A stretch of 64,000 nucleotides of DNA. It comes from Ailurus styani. Its lineage: Eukaryota; Chordata; Mammalia; Carnivora; Ailuridae. Positions 45,346 to 57,896 of this stretch are shown here, in pieces. Numbering within the stretch: position 1 is the stretch's first letter; each line of letters starts with the position of its first letter. The stretch covers positions 3,532,236 to 3,596,235 of the forward strand of contig LNAC01000019.1 of assembly GCA_002007465.1 (NCBI GenBank), given 5' to 3'. The position numbers and the translations under genes are program-made. The notes under the pieces were generated by a model. It was given only the letters and a program-made list of their open reading frames with translations, searched no databases and had not been told where the DNA came from.

Positions 45346-45354
45346 AAATAGATA

Positions 45355-45460
45355 TATTGAGAAGCACTATGGCATAGGGAATAAGACAAAAGGCTGGGTT
45401 CCAACAGGCTCCGCCACTTGTTTTCTGTGACCTTGAGCAAGCTACTGTATTTCATCAGAT
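45355..45460 (+). mobile_element. MIR SINE, 5' part
   Basis: ACTATGGCATAGGGAATAAG, GGCTGGGTTCCAACAGGCTC and TTCTGTGACCTTGAGCAAGC are the 5' half of sense MIR; it is cut off by the following inverted L1. Confidence 0.82.
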
Positions 45461-47058
45461 GTACATTTTTTTAATTAAAAATTTTTGGTTAATTGTACAT
45501 TCGCATGTAGTTTTAAGAAATAATACAGAAAAGTCCCATGTACCCTTCACCCAGTTTCCCCTAATGATAACACCTTAACAAAAATCACAGCCGGGATATT
45601 GACACTGGTACAGTCAAGATACAGAACATTTCCGTCACCACAGAAATATTCCATGTTGCCCATTCATAGCCACATCTAGTTCTCTCCTGTTCCCATCCCC
45701 TCCTTAATCTCTAACAGCTACTAATCTGCTCTCCATTTCTATAATTTCGTCAGTTCAAGAATGTTATATAAATGGAATCATACAGTATGTAACTCTGGGA
45801 TCAGCCTTTTTTACCAGTATAATCCATTTGAGATTTTCCCAGGTTATTGCATTTATCAACATTTTGTTCCTTTCTATTCTGTGGCACAGAATAAATTCCA
45901 TGATGTGGATATACCACTAATTGTTTAACCATTCACCCAGTGAAGGACATCTGGGTTGGTCCCAGTTTGGGTCTATCATCATAAAAGCTGCTCTAAACAT
46001 TAATGTAGAATTTTTTGTGTGTGAATGTAAGTGTTTGTCTCTCTGGGATTAATGCCTAGGAGTACAATTGCTAGCTCCTATCATAATGCATATAGTATTT
46101 TAAGAAACTGCCAGACTGTTGACATTCTCATGAGCAGCATATGAGTGATTCTTCCTCTGCTTCCTCAGTAGCATTGGATGTTGTCATCATTCTTTATATT
46201 AGCCATTCTGTTAAGTTTGGAGTGGTATTGCAATGTGACAAAAATTTTCATTTCCTTAGCGGCTAAAGATGTCGAGCATATTTTCATGTACTTATTGCCA
46301 TCTGTATATCTTCTTTAATGAAATATCTCTTCATATCTTTGCTCATGTTAAATTGGATAGTTTGGTTTTTACTGTTGAGATTTGAGAGCTCTTTATATAT
46401 TCTAGATACTAATCCTTTGTTGGAGACATGGTTTGTAAATGTTTTCTCCCATTCTGTAGCTTGTCTTTCATCCTTTTGACACAGCCTTTTATAGCACAAA
46501 AGTTTTCATTTAATGAAATCCAGTTTATCAACTTTTTACTCTTATGGATCACGCTTTTGGTGTCAAGTCTAAAACTTTTTGTCTAGCTCTAAATCTCGAA
46601 GATTTTAGTCTATGTTTCTTTCTAAAAGTTTTGTCATTTCACATCATACATTTAAGTCTGTGACCCATTGTGAGTTCATTTCTATAGCAGGTGTGAAGTC
46701 AAGTTTGAGATTCAATTTTTTACCTATCAATGCCTTGTTGCTCCAGAACTATTTATTATAAAGGTTATCATTCCTCCTCTGAATAACTTTTACACCTTTA
46801 TCAAAAATCATTTGAGCATATTTTTGTGGATCTTTTTCTGGGATCTCTGTTCTGTTCCATTCATCTATGTGTCTATCCCTACACCAACACTGCAGTCTTC
46901 TTGTAGCTCTGCAGAAATCCTTGAAATTGAGCAGGCTGATTCCTCCCACTTTATTTTTCTTTTTCAAAATTGTTTGAGCTATTCTACTTCCTTTGTTTTT
47001 CCATTTAAAAATTTTTAAATAATCTGACCTTTATCTACAAAAAAATCTTGTGGAGATT

Positions 47059-47243
47059 TTTTTTAAAGATTTCATTTATTTTAAAGAGACAGAGAGAGAA
47101 ATCATGAGTAGGGGGGTAGGATAGAGGGAGAAGCAGACTTCCCACTGAGCAGGGAGCCTCATGCAGGACTTGATCCCAGGACCCTGAGATCATGACCTGA
47201 GCTGAAGGCAGACCCTTAACCAAATGAGCCACCCAGGCGCCCC
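47059..47243 (-). mobile_element. SINEC inside the inverted L1
   Basis: Antisense SINE, TTTTTTAAAGATTTCATTTA through CAGGACCCTGAGATCATGAC to GAGCCACCCAGGCGCCCC. Target-site duplication CTTGTGGAGATT (47047-47058) and CTTATGGAGATT (47245-47256). Same orientation as the host L1. Confidence 0.95.
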
Positions 47244-49037
47244 ACTTATGGAGATTGTGATAGCAATTGAGTTAAACCTGTATGTCAGTTTGGGAGATAT
47301 CTATATCTTTACTATGTGGAAGTCTTTCAATCCATAAATACACACTGTCCCTCTATTATTTAGGGTTTTCCCCCCGTCATCAGCATTGTGTGCCTGTTGT
47401 CATGTAAGTTCTGTTGATGTTTGTTAGATTTATGCCTAAGTATTTATTTTTAAGCAATTTTATATGGTATTGCATTTTAATTTTAGTGCCCATGCATTCA
47501 TTGCTAGTATGTAGAAGCATAATTGACTTTTATATATTTATATTGTATCCTAATTCACTTATTCTTGTACCTTGAATCTAAATTCACTTATCCCAGGAGG
47601 GGTTTTTTGGTATACTCTTGGGATTTTTCTACGTAGACATGAATGTCATTTTTCAGTCAGGTAGTTTTATTTCTTCCCTACTGAACACTATGCCTTTTAT
47701 TTCCTTTTCTTCCCTTATTGCACTGGCTAGAAATTCCAGCACTGTGTTGACTAAGAGTGGTAAAAGAGACATCTTTGGCTTATTCCCAGCCCAGGGGGGA
47801 AGAATTCAGTCTTTCATTATTAAATGTAATGTTAACTATTTTTTGTTTTAGATGGGCTTAGGGTTTTTTGTTGTAGATGTTTCTTATTAAGTTGAGGCAG
47901 TTTCCCCTATTCTATTTATTTTTTCAGTGTTTTTATTGTGAGCAGGTGTTGGATTTTGTCAAATGTTTTCCCCACAACTGATAAGATCATGTAACTTTTC
48001 TTCTTTAGCCTTGGAAATGTGGTGGATCACACTGATTTATTTTCAAATACTGAATCAACCTCACCCCTAGAATAAACTACATTTAGTCATGGTGTATCAT
48101 TCTTCTTATACATTACTAAATTCTATTTTCTAATGTTTTGTTATGGATTTTTGCATCTGCATTCATGAGAGGTATTTGCATTTTTATTTTTGTATTATTT
48201 TTGTCTGGTTTGGATATCAGGGTAATATTAGCTTCATAAAATAAACTGGGTAGTGGTCCCTTCTCTTCTATTTTCTGGAAAAGATTGTATAAAATAGGTG
48301 TTAATACTTCTTTAAGCTTTTGGTAAACTTCTACGGTGAAACCATCTGGGCCTGGAGCTTTCTTTTTGGGGAGTCTGAGAATTATTAATTACATTCTTTT
48401 AATAATTACAGGGCTATTCAAATGATCTTTTTCATGTTGCATAAGTTGTAGTAGTTTGTGCTTTTTTTGTGGAAACGGTCTATTTCACCTAAGTTATCAA
48501 ATTTATGTATGTGGAGTTATTCGTAGTATTCCCTTATTCTCCTTTTGATGTCTGTAGGGTCTGTAATGATACTCCATTTCAATCACATATTGGTGATTTT
48601 TGTCATTTCTCTCTATGTCATTGTCGGTCTTGCTGGATATTTGCTACTTTTATGGATTTTTTTTAAACCAACTCTTTATTTCTTTGATTTTTCTCCACTG
48701 CTTTTCTTTTCAATTATTTTCATTTGTACTCTCTTATTTCCTTCCTTCTGCTTGCTTTAGGTTACTTTTGCTCTTTTTCTAGTTCTTGAAGTAGAAGCTT
48801 GGATTATTGATTTGAAACTTTTCCTCTCTTATAAAGTGTACATTTAGAGCTATACATTTCCCTCTCAATATGTGCTAGCTATGTCCCCCAAACTTTAACA
48901 TGTTCTACTTTATATCAGTTAAACATATTTTTAAAGTTTCCCTTGAGACTTCCTCTTTGGTCCACATGTTATTTAGTAGCGCGTTGTTAATTTTCCAAAT
49001 GTTTGAAAATTTTTTTGTTGTTCTAAAATTGATTTCT

Positions 49038-49259
49038 GGGGCGCCTGGGTGGCTCAGTGGGTTAAAGCCTCTGCCTTCAGCTCAGGTCATGATCTCAGGG
49101 TCCTGGGATCGAGGCCCGCATCGGGCTCTCTGCTCAGCGGGAGCCTGCTTCCTCCTTTCTCTCTCTCTCTCTGCCTGCCTCTCAGCCTACTTGTGATCTG
49201 ATCTCTCTGTGTGAAATAAATAAATAAAACTTTAAAAAAATAAAATAAAATAAAATAAA
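49038..49259 (+). mobile_element. SINEC, youngest-looking copy in the window
   Basis: Intact from GGGGCGCCTGGGTGGCTCAG through GTGGGTTAAAGCCTCTGCC, the CT-rich part, AAATAAATAAATAAAAC and an (AAAAT)n tail. Target-site duplication AAATTGATTTCT (49026-49037) and AAAATGATTTCT (about 49258-49269). Opposite orientation to the L1 it interrupts. Little divergence from the general SINEC form. Confidence 0.97.
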
Positions 49260-50594
49260 AATGATTTCTAATTTGATTCCATTGTGATTGAGAGACCACA
49301 GTATATTATTTCAATTTTTAAAAATTTGTTGGGGTTTGTTTTAGAACCCAAGACATGGTCTGACTTGGTATCTAATTTATGGATGTATGAAAAGAATGTA
49401 TATTCCACTATTGTTGGGGAGAGTGTTCTATAAGTTTTTATTAGAGCTTGTTGGTTGTGATGTTATTGAGCTCTGCCAAATCCTTGCTAATTTCTGTCTA
49501 ATTGTTCTATCAAGTGTTGAGAGAGAGGTGTTAAAGTCTTCAACTACAATTGAGGATTTGTCTATTTCTCCTTTCAGTTCTATCAGTTTTTGCTTTGTAT
49601 ATTTTGCAACTCTGTTGTTTGGTGCATATGCATTGAAGATTACTGCATCTTCTTAGTGGCTTGACTTTTTATCATTATATAATATCCTTCTCTGTTTTTG
49701 GAAATTTTCTTTGTGTTAAAGTCTACTTTATTTTATATAAATATAGCCACCTATGCTTTCCTTTGATTAATGTTTACATTTGTATATGTATATTTTATAT
49801 CATTTTACTTTCAACCTGCCTATGTTATTATATTTGAAGTAAGTTTCTTATGGACAGCATATAGTTGGGTCATGTTTTTTAATCCACTCTGCCATCTGCT
49901 GTTTTTTAATAGGTATATTTAGACCATATGCATTAATATGGCTATTGATATGTTAGGGCTTACATCTGCTGTTTAATTTTTTGCTTTCTGTTTGTTCATT
50001 CTCTTTTATTTCTTTTTCCTTTTTTGAGCCTTACTGTGGATTACTTAAACATGTTTTTAGAATTCCACTTTGGTTTATCTAAAGTGTTCAGAATGCATTT
50101 CTTTGTATAGCCTTTTCAGTGGTTGCTCAAGGTACTACACCATATATACATAACTTATGACAGTCATCATTGGTATCATCATTGTACCAGTTTAAGTGAA
50201 GTATAAACACTTTAAACCCCTTTAAATCCCTTCTCCCTTCCCTGTTTATAATATAATTGTCTTAAATCCTCTGTATACATTCAGAATTACATCAGAGAGT
50301 GTTAAAATTCTTGCTTCAACCATTGGACATAATTTAGAAAATTCAAGAAGAGAAGGAAAGCCTATTATATTTATCCATACTTTTTGCTTATGATGCTCTT
50401 TCTCACCTCCTGATGTTCCAAGCTTCCTTCTTTCATTGTTGTCTTTCTGTTTAGAGAAATTCCCCATTCTTTTAGGGTAGGTCAGCTGTGTTTGTTTTAT
50501 TGTGTCCAGGATTTTTAGCTATACTAAGCAGGAAGGATAGGAAATATTATGTCTTATCTACTCCATGTCCCTAGAAGCAGAAGTCTAAAGATAC

Positions 50595-50750
50595 ACATTT
50601 TTTTTTACTTTATTTTTTCAGTGATCCAAGATTCATTGTTTATGCACCACACCCAGTGCTCCATGCAAAACGTGCCCTCCTTAATACCCACCACCAGGCT
50701 CACCCATCCCCCCTCCCCTCCATAACCCTCAGTTTGTTTCTCAGAGGACA
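50595..50750 (-). mobile_element. 5'-truncated carnivore L1 3'UTR
   Basis: T-run, then CAGTGATCCAAGATTCATTG, TTTATGCACCACACCCAGTG, CTCCATGCAAAACGTGCCCT, CTTAATACCCACCACCAGGC and ACCCTCAGTTTGTTTCTCAG. I recognise this as the antisense 3' end of the recently active carnivore L1 family. It is distinct from and younger than the adjacent L1M. Confidence 0.8.
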
Positions 50751-53700
50751 TTTTAACCTACGTGAGGAGCTGTCTTTCAATTGCTATTGGTCAGGCTGCA
50801 GTCACAAATAGTTGTTTTAGTCTCTGTGTATGCAAATGTGATCAGAGCTATTTATATTGTAACACTTTAATTGAGTTGGGTACATTGCTTAAACACAGAC
50901 TTAGCCTTTGAGAGAAAGGAATTCACAGACATAAGAGGTACTCTCAAAGAAAGTTGAAGGAAAGAGGATTTCTCCTGGTCCATAGGTCCCTTAGAGCAGA
51001 GGAAAGGAAAGGAGTGGTAGTCACTAAATGTCATCTGGAATAGCCCTCCATGAACTCCATACCATGTACCCAGTATACTCTTGACACACTTTTTGGACTT
51101 GTATAATAAAGAGGAGCTTGCTAGAAAGTATGGTGATATGATATTTCGGGAGTCATGACTGGACGACAACATCCTCTTGACATTTCCGTCAACAAATCAT
51201 TTAAACTCCATCTGAGGAAGAAATATGAACCCTTATAGTTGTCAGAAACCTTCCGCTGAGACTTTCTGGTCAGATCAATAAAGTGTCAGCATCAAAACTT
51301 ACAGAATGGGTGTCATTATCTTGGCAGAAAATACAGAGACAATAGTGGTGTTCTCTCCTAAAAAAATGCTACATCACTAGTGTGTGGATTGCACAGAGGA
51401 CAACTTTGTGTGGAAAACCATGGATATCAAGGACTTGGCTTTGAAAAGTAATTCAGGAAATCCAGACACTTATTTATGATCAAATACTTTTATTTATATA
51501 ATCCCAAGAGTGATACATAATAAAATTTATACCTAAATAAGTTTATAAGAGCTCTTTCCATAAATATAAAACAAAAATTCCAAGTGATAGGAAATCCTTG
51601 TGCTATTATTTAATTGGCATCATTATTTTCCCTAGTGGTATATAAAATAAGGATGTATTTTATACTCAATAGCATCTTTTTTCAGTAGCAGATTAAGAAA
51701 TACAGGAAGTGGCAACAGTGAAGAAGACTGAGAAAAGAGCCCTGTAAGGTATGGAATAAGAGAACCAAAGCTGCAAGGATGGGAGTCTGTAGTCTAAAAA
51801 GAGAATAGTGGAGTTTTAAAAGTGGGGGATTCTTGGGAAAGAAAGACAGAGCATAACAAACTCTAAGTTATGGTCTTGGTAAAGGTTTGGGGAAATAGAG
51901 ACCAAGGTCACTGACCTATAAGAAATTAAGAAGCTGTAAATTATGGTGTCTGATGGATCCTCACACAGACATTATTGTGACCCAGGCAGATGGCAGGAAT
52001 TGGGATGGAGAGGGAGATCGCGAATAGGAATTTCAATTGTTTCAAAAGAGCAGGAGAGTCACTTGGAGGTTGGAAGACTGAAACAAATACTGAAGGACAA
52101 AGTTGTTATAAATTTATTTATGAATCTTCAAATTCTTAGGAGAAATTCTTAAAACTGGCTGTATTACGGTAAACTAAATTTACCGCAATGAGAAAAGCTT
52201 AGTCTAACTTTTTGATAGTCATTCCTTTCGATACCAAATGAGATTCCTAATGATAGAGAATCATGAATTATTCTATAAAATTTTATCCAAACATCTGAGT
52301 TTGGGTATTTTGAAACTCCATATAATTAATATCTTGGACTGTTTTCTGTGTGAATGTGGAAATCAACAGATAGCCTAGTATCTCAATGTAATCTGTAGCC
52401 GTTAGAAATGTCCAGATGAATAAAGATATATTTGCATATTGAACAATAATGCCAGTTAGTGACTTATTGACTTGATGGTTGATATTTAAAGCCATAAGAA
52501 AAAAGATAAATATAGCATTTGAAAGTCTAAGACCATTCTATATTTACATAATATTCCCTTGCCACTATGAAAAATTGAACCATTGTGGGCTGGTAAGGAG
52601 ATAACAGGTTAGTTGGGCACATCATAAATTAACTTCAAATAGCAAAGCCAAATAAGTAAACTCAACTTTAGAAATGATCTCTTGGCTCAGACTTCAATAA
52701 ACAGAGAAATGGCAGCAGATTAATCCTTCACTTGTTGTAAGCCAAAGATAGAGATGTGGCTGTGATAGTTCCAGAAAGTATGTGAAAAACTGTGCTTATG
52801 TGAAGGTATTAATAATAAATAGTGAGGGGATGGTCACCAAGATCAGGACAAATTAAATTACAGCATGAGGACCAAAGCAATAATTTAAGGAAATCCATTG
52901 TTTATTGGAATAATCACCACTACTCAAAATGTAGGAAGTGCTGGGGTGTAGGGCTCCATAGTGGTGAAACCTAAATCTTCCTCTTCATATGAAAGCACTG
53001 GCTCCAGGACAGGTTGCAAGGCAGATGACCTTTGGGAGAATCTAACCACTGTATGCCCTTAGCATCAAGGGAAAGCTGGTCAGAAGAGAGATCATGCTTC
53101 TCCAGAAAGAAAGTTGCACAGGAAATACAACTTGAAATTGACACACTATGTAGTAAATGGATATTGAAGAAGAGCCATTAATGCCACGTATTTTAGTACC
53201 ATAGGAATCGTCTTAGGGTGGGGAGATTTTTTTTTCCCCAAAAGAGTAATAAAAGATTCACTAAAAAAAAAAATCACTATTGGCCACATGGAAATGAAAA
53301 CACTCTCACTATTAATTTTTTTTTTGAGAGTGAGAGAGAAAGGAAGACAGAGCATTCAACTTCCAAGCTTTTAAAGTAATACTGAACTCAATAAATACAA
53401 GTAATAAGACTAATGCCTCTAAGCTGGCTATATTGTGGTCAGTTGAGGGGGAAAGAGGAGACATGAGAAAGATGGGGAAATGAAAGAAGGAAGGGAAAAT
53501 AAGATGATCATGTTCAGTTGTGGTTTTTCCTCCCAGACTCTGCTCCCTTCTCAGCCCCATGTGAGTACCTGGGGAGGGGGAGGTCTCCCTTATTCATTTA
53601 TCCCACAAACAGCTCTGGTCTCTTCCCCAGCCGCCCACCACTGCACTTGTGTTAATAAAAGAAAGTTAGTCCAAACATTCTTCAGGGGCCTTCAGCTCCC

Positions 53701-53989
53701 AGTGTCACCTAAGTTTGAGCAGACAACACTATTTTTAACTTTCCTGAGAACTTCAAAGTGGTTAGATTTAACCTCCCCAACTCTGTATGTTTTCATCTCT
53801 TTATGGTGCCTTTCTTTCTCACCTCCTATCTTAGCAAAGACAGTGCCCTTTCTCATGTTCCAGCCTCACCCCTCCACCCTTGTCCTGAAGAGTTCCTCTG
53901 TGGCTTTATCCTTTCAACCAGCAACTTTCTCTCTCAACATGCATAGAATGTAGTAGAAGCAACAATCAGATAAAACATTTGTGTGGTAT
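50751..53989. other. Unassigned unique sequence
   Basis: 3.2 kb with no recognised transposon. Frames at 50867-51172 (-), 53312-53560 (-) and 53480-53953 (+, 157 codons) overlap or are isolated and carry no domain. T-rich runs lie at 53229-53236 and 53315-53324. Confidence 0.45.
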
Positions 53990-54190
53990 TTTTAGTATAC
54001 AAAATGCTCTTGCTACATAATTTCCTTTGAATCCTTACAATTGGTCTAGAAAAATAGGTATTATTGTTTTCCCACTTTTAGTTCCCTGACAGGTGAGCTG
54101 ACTCACCAACACTCACACGAGGAATGAGTGGGGCAGAGTGGGACTCAAACTCCAGCCCTCCAGTTGCAGACCCAGAGTTCTAGCTGGGCC
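53990..54190 (-). mobile_element. MIR SINE, inverted
   Basis: ATACAAAATGCTCTTGCTAC, TTGAATCCTTACAATTGGTC, ATAGGTATTATTGTTTTCCC, AATGAGTGGGGCAGAGTGGG and ACTCAAACTCCAGCCCTCCA are collinear with antisense MIR. Confidence 0.85.
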
Positions 54191-54596
54191 ACATCCTTCT
54201 TGGGATTGCTATTAGCATGGCTTCCCAACTGGTGAATACAGACACACTTTCCCAGCCCGGGTGGAAGAGAGCTCCCTTAGTACATCCCTGTGGCCCTCCC
54301 AAGGTCCCCATGGGGCCGAGGGATTGAGAGCCCCCAGACCATCTCCTACCAAGGCTGGTCTCACTTATCACTCAGGATGATTTACAAATATGACCATTTT
54401 CTACATGCTATGACTTGAACACGGCTGGGAAAACATTATGGTGACCCATCACCCTGTTTGCCCAGGATTTTCCCAGTTTTAACACTGAAAGTTCAACCCC
54501 CCTGGCAAATCGAGACTGTTAATCATGCAGAGAAAGTTCTGATCAGCTCTGGGCCCATCCCACGGTACTTCCTATATGCATCTTTTATTACCCTGT
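54191..54596. other. Unassigned sequence
   Basis: Nothing recognised. Confidence 0.4.
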
Positions 54597-54860
54597 TTCA
54601 GATTCACTCAGTAAACACTTATTGAACCCCTGCTGAAGTCAAGAGCACCACACTAGGCATCTGTATGTAAAGATGAACGATCCATGTCTCTGCTTTCAGG
54701 AGCTTGCAGGCAAGTGGAGAAGATGGTGTGTATTCAAATGAGCACACAAAGTGAAGTGTGATAAAACAGAACAAAACAAAACCCTGAGAATCATAACAGC
54801 CAGAGGAGGAGAGAATTTCAGGGAGGAGACAACAACCAATAGAATGAAATGCTGTAGAAA
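54597..54860 (+). repeat. Ancient interspersed repeat, copy 1
   Basis: CACTTATTGAACCCCTGCTG, CACTAGGCATCTGTATG and TTTCAGGAGCTTGCAGGCAA, then GTGTGATAAAACAGAACAAA. The layout is the same as in the segment at 61025. It belongs to a widespread old mammalian repeat I cannot name. Confidence 0.5.
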
Positions 54861-55299
54861 CATTCAGAAGCATAAAGCCTATAAGGAGCCCACTGGATTT
54901 GGTGCCTAGAACTGAGGTGAAAGCAATTCAACTAGGACAGCAAGGGCAGAAATGAGCAGGAATTGAGAACAGCAGCCAGGGCCATCCTCTAAAATGTAAG
55001 CCAGAAGACTCCCATTTTCAATCATGAAGAAGTAACTAGTACCAGATTAGTCCTCTCATAAACAACTAGAAAACTGAACAAAACATGCAAATCAACATCA
55101 GCCATTACACAACTAGGTCATCACTAGAAGAAGTAAGCCCAAGAGAGCCTGAGCTCTCTGCCTGGAAGCATTTACTAGATAGACCCTTGCTCAGGGAAGG
55201 GAACCTAAGCAAGACACAGTGCTCACACTAAGCTGAGGAAACAAAGATCAGGACTCAGGGTGGTGGCCTCCTTACCTCCCTGCCTTTACTCCACTTCTT
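54861..55299. other. Unassigned sequence
   Basis: Nothing recognised. Confidence 0.4.
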
Positions 55300-55512
55300 C
55301 TCCAGAGCATGAATCACCACCTGACATTATAAATTGGATTTTTTTCATTGTTGTTATCATCCATCTCCTTGTGACTCCCTCCTCAGAATGTCATCTTCAC
55401 AAAGACAGGGCAGAGATACTATCTATTTTATTCACTGTTGTATCCCTAAAACAGTGTATGTGTGGGTACTCAATAACTATTGTGGAAGGATTGAAACAAA
55501 AAGAAAGTAAGT
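55300..55512 (+). mobile_element. L2 LINE 3' end
   Basis: ATCACCACCTGACATTATAA, CCATCTCCTTGTGACTCCCT, CAGAATGTCATCTTCACAAA, GACAGGGCAGAGATACTATC, CACTGTTGTATCCCTAAAAC and TGGGTACTCAATAACTATTG are in sense L2 order. The end coincides with a SINE insertion. Confidence 0.87.
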
Positions 55513-55515
55513 AGG

Positions 55516-55724
55516 AGCACCTGGGTGGCTCAGTCAGTTAAGTGTCTTCCTCCGAATCAGATCATGATCCCGGGGTCCTGGGATGGAGCCCCACATGGGG
55601 CTCCCTGCTCAACGAGGAGTCTGCTTCTCCTTCTCCCAGCTCATGATTTCCCTCTCATTCTCTCTCTCTCAAATAAATAAAACATAATAAATAATAATAA
55701 TAAATAAAAACAAAACAAAAAAAC
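55516..55724 (+). mobile_element. SINEC inserted at the L2 end
   Basis: GAGCACCTGGGTGGCTCAGT, CAGTTAAGTGTCTTCCTCCG, CGGGGTCCTGGGATGGAGCC, CT-rich part, then AAATAAATAAAACATAATAA and (AAT)n. Target-site duplication AGAAAGTAAGTAGG (55502-55515) and AGAAAGGGAGTAGG (55725-55738). The CAGTTAAGTGTC head is the older general-carnivore form. Confidence 0.95.
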
Positions 55725-55738
55725 AGAAAGGGAGTAGG

Positions 55739-56049
55739 TCATGAAATACTGTCAGGAAAAACAGACAACACTTCCAAGAAATGTGTAGATGAAGGAAAAG
55801 GAGAGAGAAGCTGGAACCACAAGGATGTCACAGAGTTTAAGGAGGGTAATTTTGTAGAGAAAGGGGATATCTAAAATATGAACATGTTTGAGGGATCCAG
55901 GTTGCATATGGCAGCAGGCTGATGGGCTGTAACCTTTAAAGAGCCCTCTGATGACTGGTGGTTGAGATGTTCGGTCATGAGGAAACTCTAGGAGACCTGG
56001 AAAGTTACAATGTTATGGCTAGAGAGAAACTTTGTACCTCCAGATGGTT
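55739..56049. other. Unassigned sequence
   Basis: Nothing recognised. Confidence 0.4.
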
Positions 56050-56525
56050 TGGGTTGTCCACTGCTGCATAATAAATCACCCCACATTTAGTGGCTTTGAT
56101 CCATAATAATGTATTGCTTTCCACACTTCCTAATTTGGGTTAGGGAATATCTAAAATGGCTCACTGATATGTCTAGAGCCTCAGCTGGGATGGCTGAAAC
56201 AGCTGGGAGTAGGCCAGGTCTCTCTTTCTCCACATGGGCTCTCATATGGCTAGCTTGAGCTTCCTCACAGCATGGTTATTTCAGAGTGATCAGACTTCTA
56301 GCTGATTTCTAAAAGGGAGGAAGTAAAAGCTTCCAGTTGTCTTGAGGCCTGGGTTCAAAAGCCGCAGATGTCACTTCCACCACACTCTATTTACCAAAGT
56401 AAGTTACTGCCAGCTCAGATTCCAGGGGAGAATAAATAATTGTACACCTTGGTGTGTAGGGCAGCTTGAGTGTACATGGAGGAGAAACTTATTGGGAGCT
56501 GTTTTTGGAGACTAGCTACCATGAA
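56050..56525 (-). mobile_element. MLT1-type LTR (ERVL-MaLR), inverted
   Basis: Antisense layout of the older MLT1 LTRs: GTCCACTGCTGCATAATAAA, CACCCCACATTTAGTGGCTT, CTTGAGCTTCCTCACAGCAT, GCAGATGTCACTTCCACCAC, ACTCTATTTACCAAAGTAAG and GAGACTAGCTACCA. It is the reverse counterpart of the LTR at 2112. Confidence 0.8.
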
Positions 56526-57738
56526 GAATTAGAAAAGAGCAGTCCTAAATGAAAATGGAGTCCAAGATTAAGATGAGGTCACACAAGTGGTTCAGTAAAG
56601 AGTGGAGATTATTGTCTTCAGAGCCTAAGAGGTCAAGAAACTGAAGGGTTGTTGTATCATTCATGTGAATACCAGAATACCAATGGATGTTGGCCATATA
56701 TGGGACACAGATCTGAAGTCATTGAGGAAGACAGAAGTTTTCTCTAAGGTGAGAAATGATGGTGGAAAGAATAGAAGAGGCTGGCATACATGAAAGGCAG
56801 ACTTCAGAAGAGAAGGTCGTGGAGCTGTTGCCTGCAATTGGCAGAGATCTGGGAAGGGATCCCTTCTTCTCAGTCCATAAGCAAGAAGAGAGACTTCTAG
56901 AGGAGAAAGTTGATAAGAGAAGTGCTTCATGACAGAAATCCTGGTTTCAATTAAACTGATGAAATGGGGGACCAAGTTAAAAATGTAAATGAGATCAAGG
57001 TAGTCCCCATGGCAAAAGGGTAACCTGATGCAGTTGGATAAAAGGTAATACTGATATCCTGCTAATGGACGTGGGAATAGAGATTTGCTGGGAGAGCTGT
57101 GTAGGGTAGTATTTATTAGAGGGATAACATTAGCAAATAGGAAGATCCCTCACTCTTGCATTCATTCATTCATTCAAGGGAGAAGGGAAGGCTGGTGTGA
57201 ATTGGTGTCAAGATTCTTCATTCTGTTGCTTCTGAGTTTAGAGCCATCACTTTGCCTCCTTTGCTTCCTTTAGTTTGATGCTGAGGGCAGGGGTAAAGGT
57301 GGAGGGCAGGAAAGAATGTGAGAGACAAGGAAGGTTTGTCTCAGAGGTTTGTCACAGAGCTTAATACCAGACGCTTACATCATGTTGTCAGACTATAAAT
57401 CCATGTCTAAAATTCTAAACACTATTTTCCTCCTAAGGCAGAGTATATCAGTATTTAGTACATAAAGTTAGTCAATCTTTAATTAAAGATGCACACTGTC
57501 TCTTTTAAGTGAAGGAAGAAAGCAGAGAAAGTAAGACGTTTTGTGGCATTCTAGTTGGCCAAAACAAAACAGAACTAATGCAGTGTCATTTCAAAGGTTT
57601 GGTTGGTTGGTTGGTGGTTACATAACTTGAGCCAAAAGATTGCCAAGTATTTTACATGTATGTTGCTCTCTTACCCTGTGAGATAAATCATCGGAAAACA
57701 CAGATCCTCACCTGGCACCTCCCGCTCTCTAAAAAGAA
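56526..57738. other. Unassigned sequence
   Basis: A minus-strand frame (56661-56975, 104 codons) and a CATTCATTCATTCATTC run (57160-57176) are the only notable items. Confidence 0.4.
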
Positions 57739-57750
57739 CATACTTACCAA

Positions 57751-57884
57751 GATCTTTTTTTTTTAAGTAGGTTCCACAAGCAGCATGGAACCCAGCGTGG
57801 GGCTTGCAAGCACGACCCTGAGGTCAACGTCTGAGCTGAGATCAGGAGTCAGAGTCTTGACTGACTGAGCCGCCCACACGCCCT
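57751..57884 (-). mobile_element. Short old-type SINEC
   Basis: GATCTTTTTTTTTTAAGTAG, GCGTGGGGCTTGCAAGCACG, ACCCTGAGGTCAACGTC, TGACTGACTGAGCCGCCC. Perfect 12-base target-site duplication CATACTTACCAA at 57739-57750 and 57885-57896, notable for an old-type copy. Confidence 0.93.
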
Positions 57885-57896
57885 CATACTTACCAA

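Larger units (their letters stand above)
45465..50590 (-). mobile_element. Long inverted L1 (L1M group): 3'UTR, ORF2 and leader, broken
   Basis: Read on the minus strand, the 5' side (50590 to about 49960) is leader/inter-ORF sequence. ORF2 begins near 49920 with NGL.IPIKK and HDPTICC (endonuclease N-terminus). The endonuclease GDFN box reads EDFN at 49530-49541. The RT FADD box appears decayed to LKND near 47642-47656. The C-terminal part is legible at 46749-46967 (KVGGISLLNF, RHIDEWNR, QMIFDKG) and 46284-46499 ([15 protein letters not shown]). The 3'UTR runs to 45465. Length without SINEs is about 4.7 kb, so it is nearly complete from the leader on but multiply interrupted by stops. Two SINEs lie inside. 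Confidence 0.92.

Noticed and set aside
53480..53953. 157-codon plus-strand frame
   Set aside because: No recognisable domain; Ser/Pro/Phe-rich composition fits translated C/T-rich non-coding DNA.
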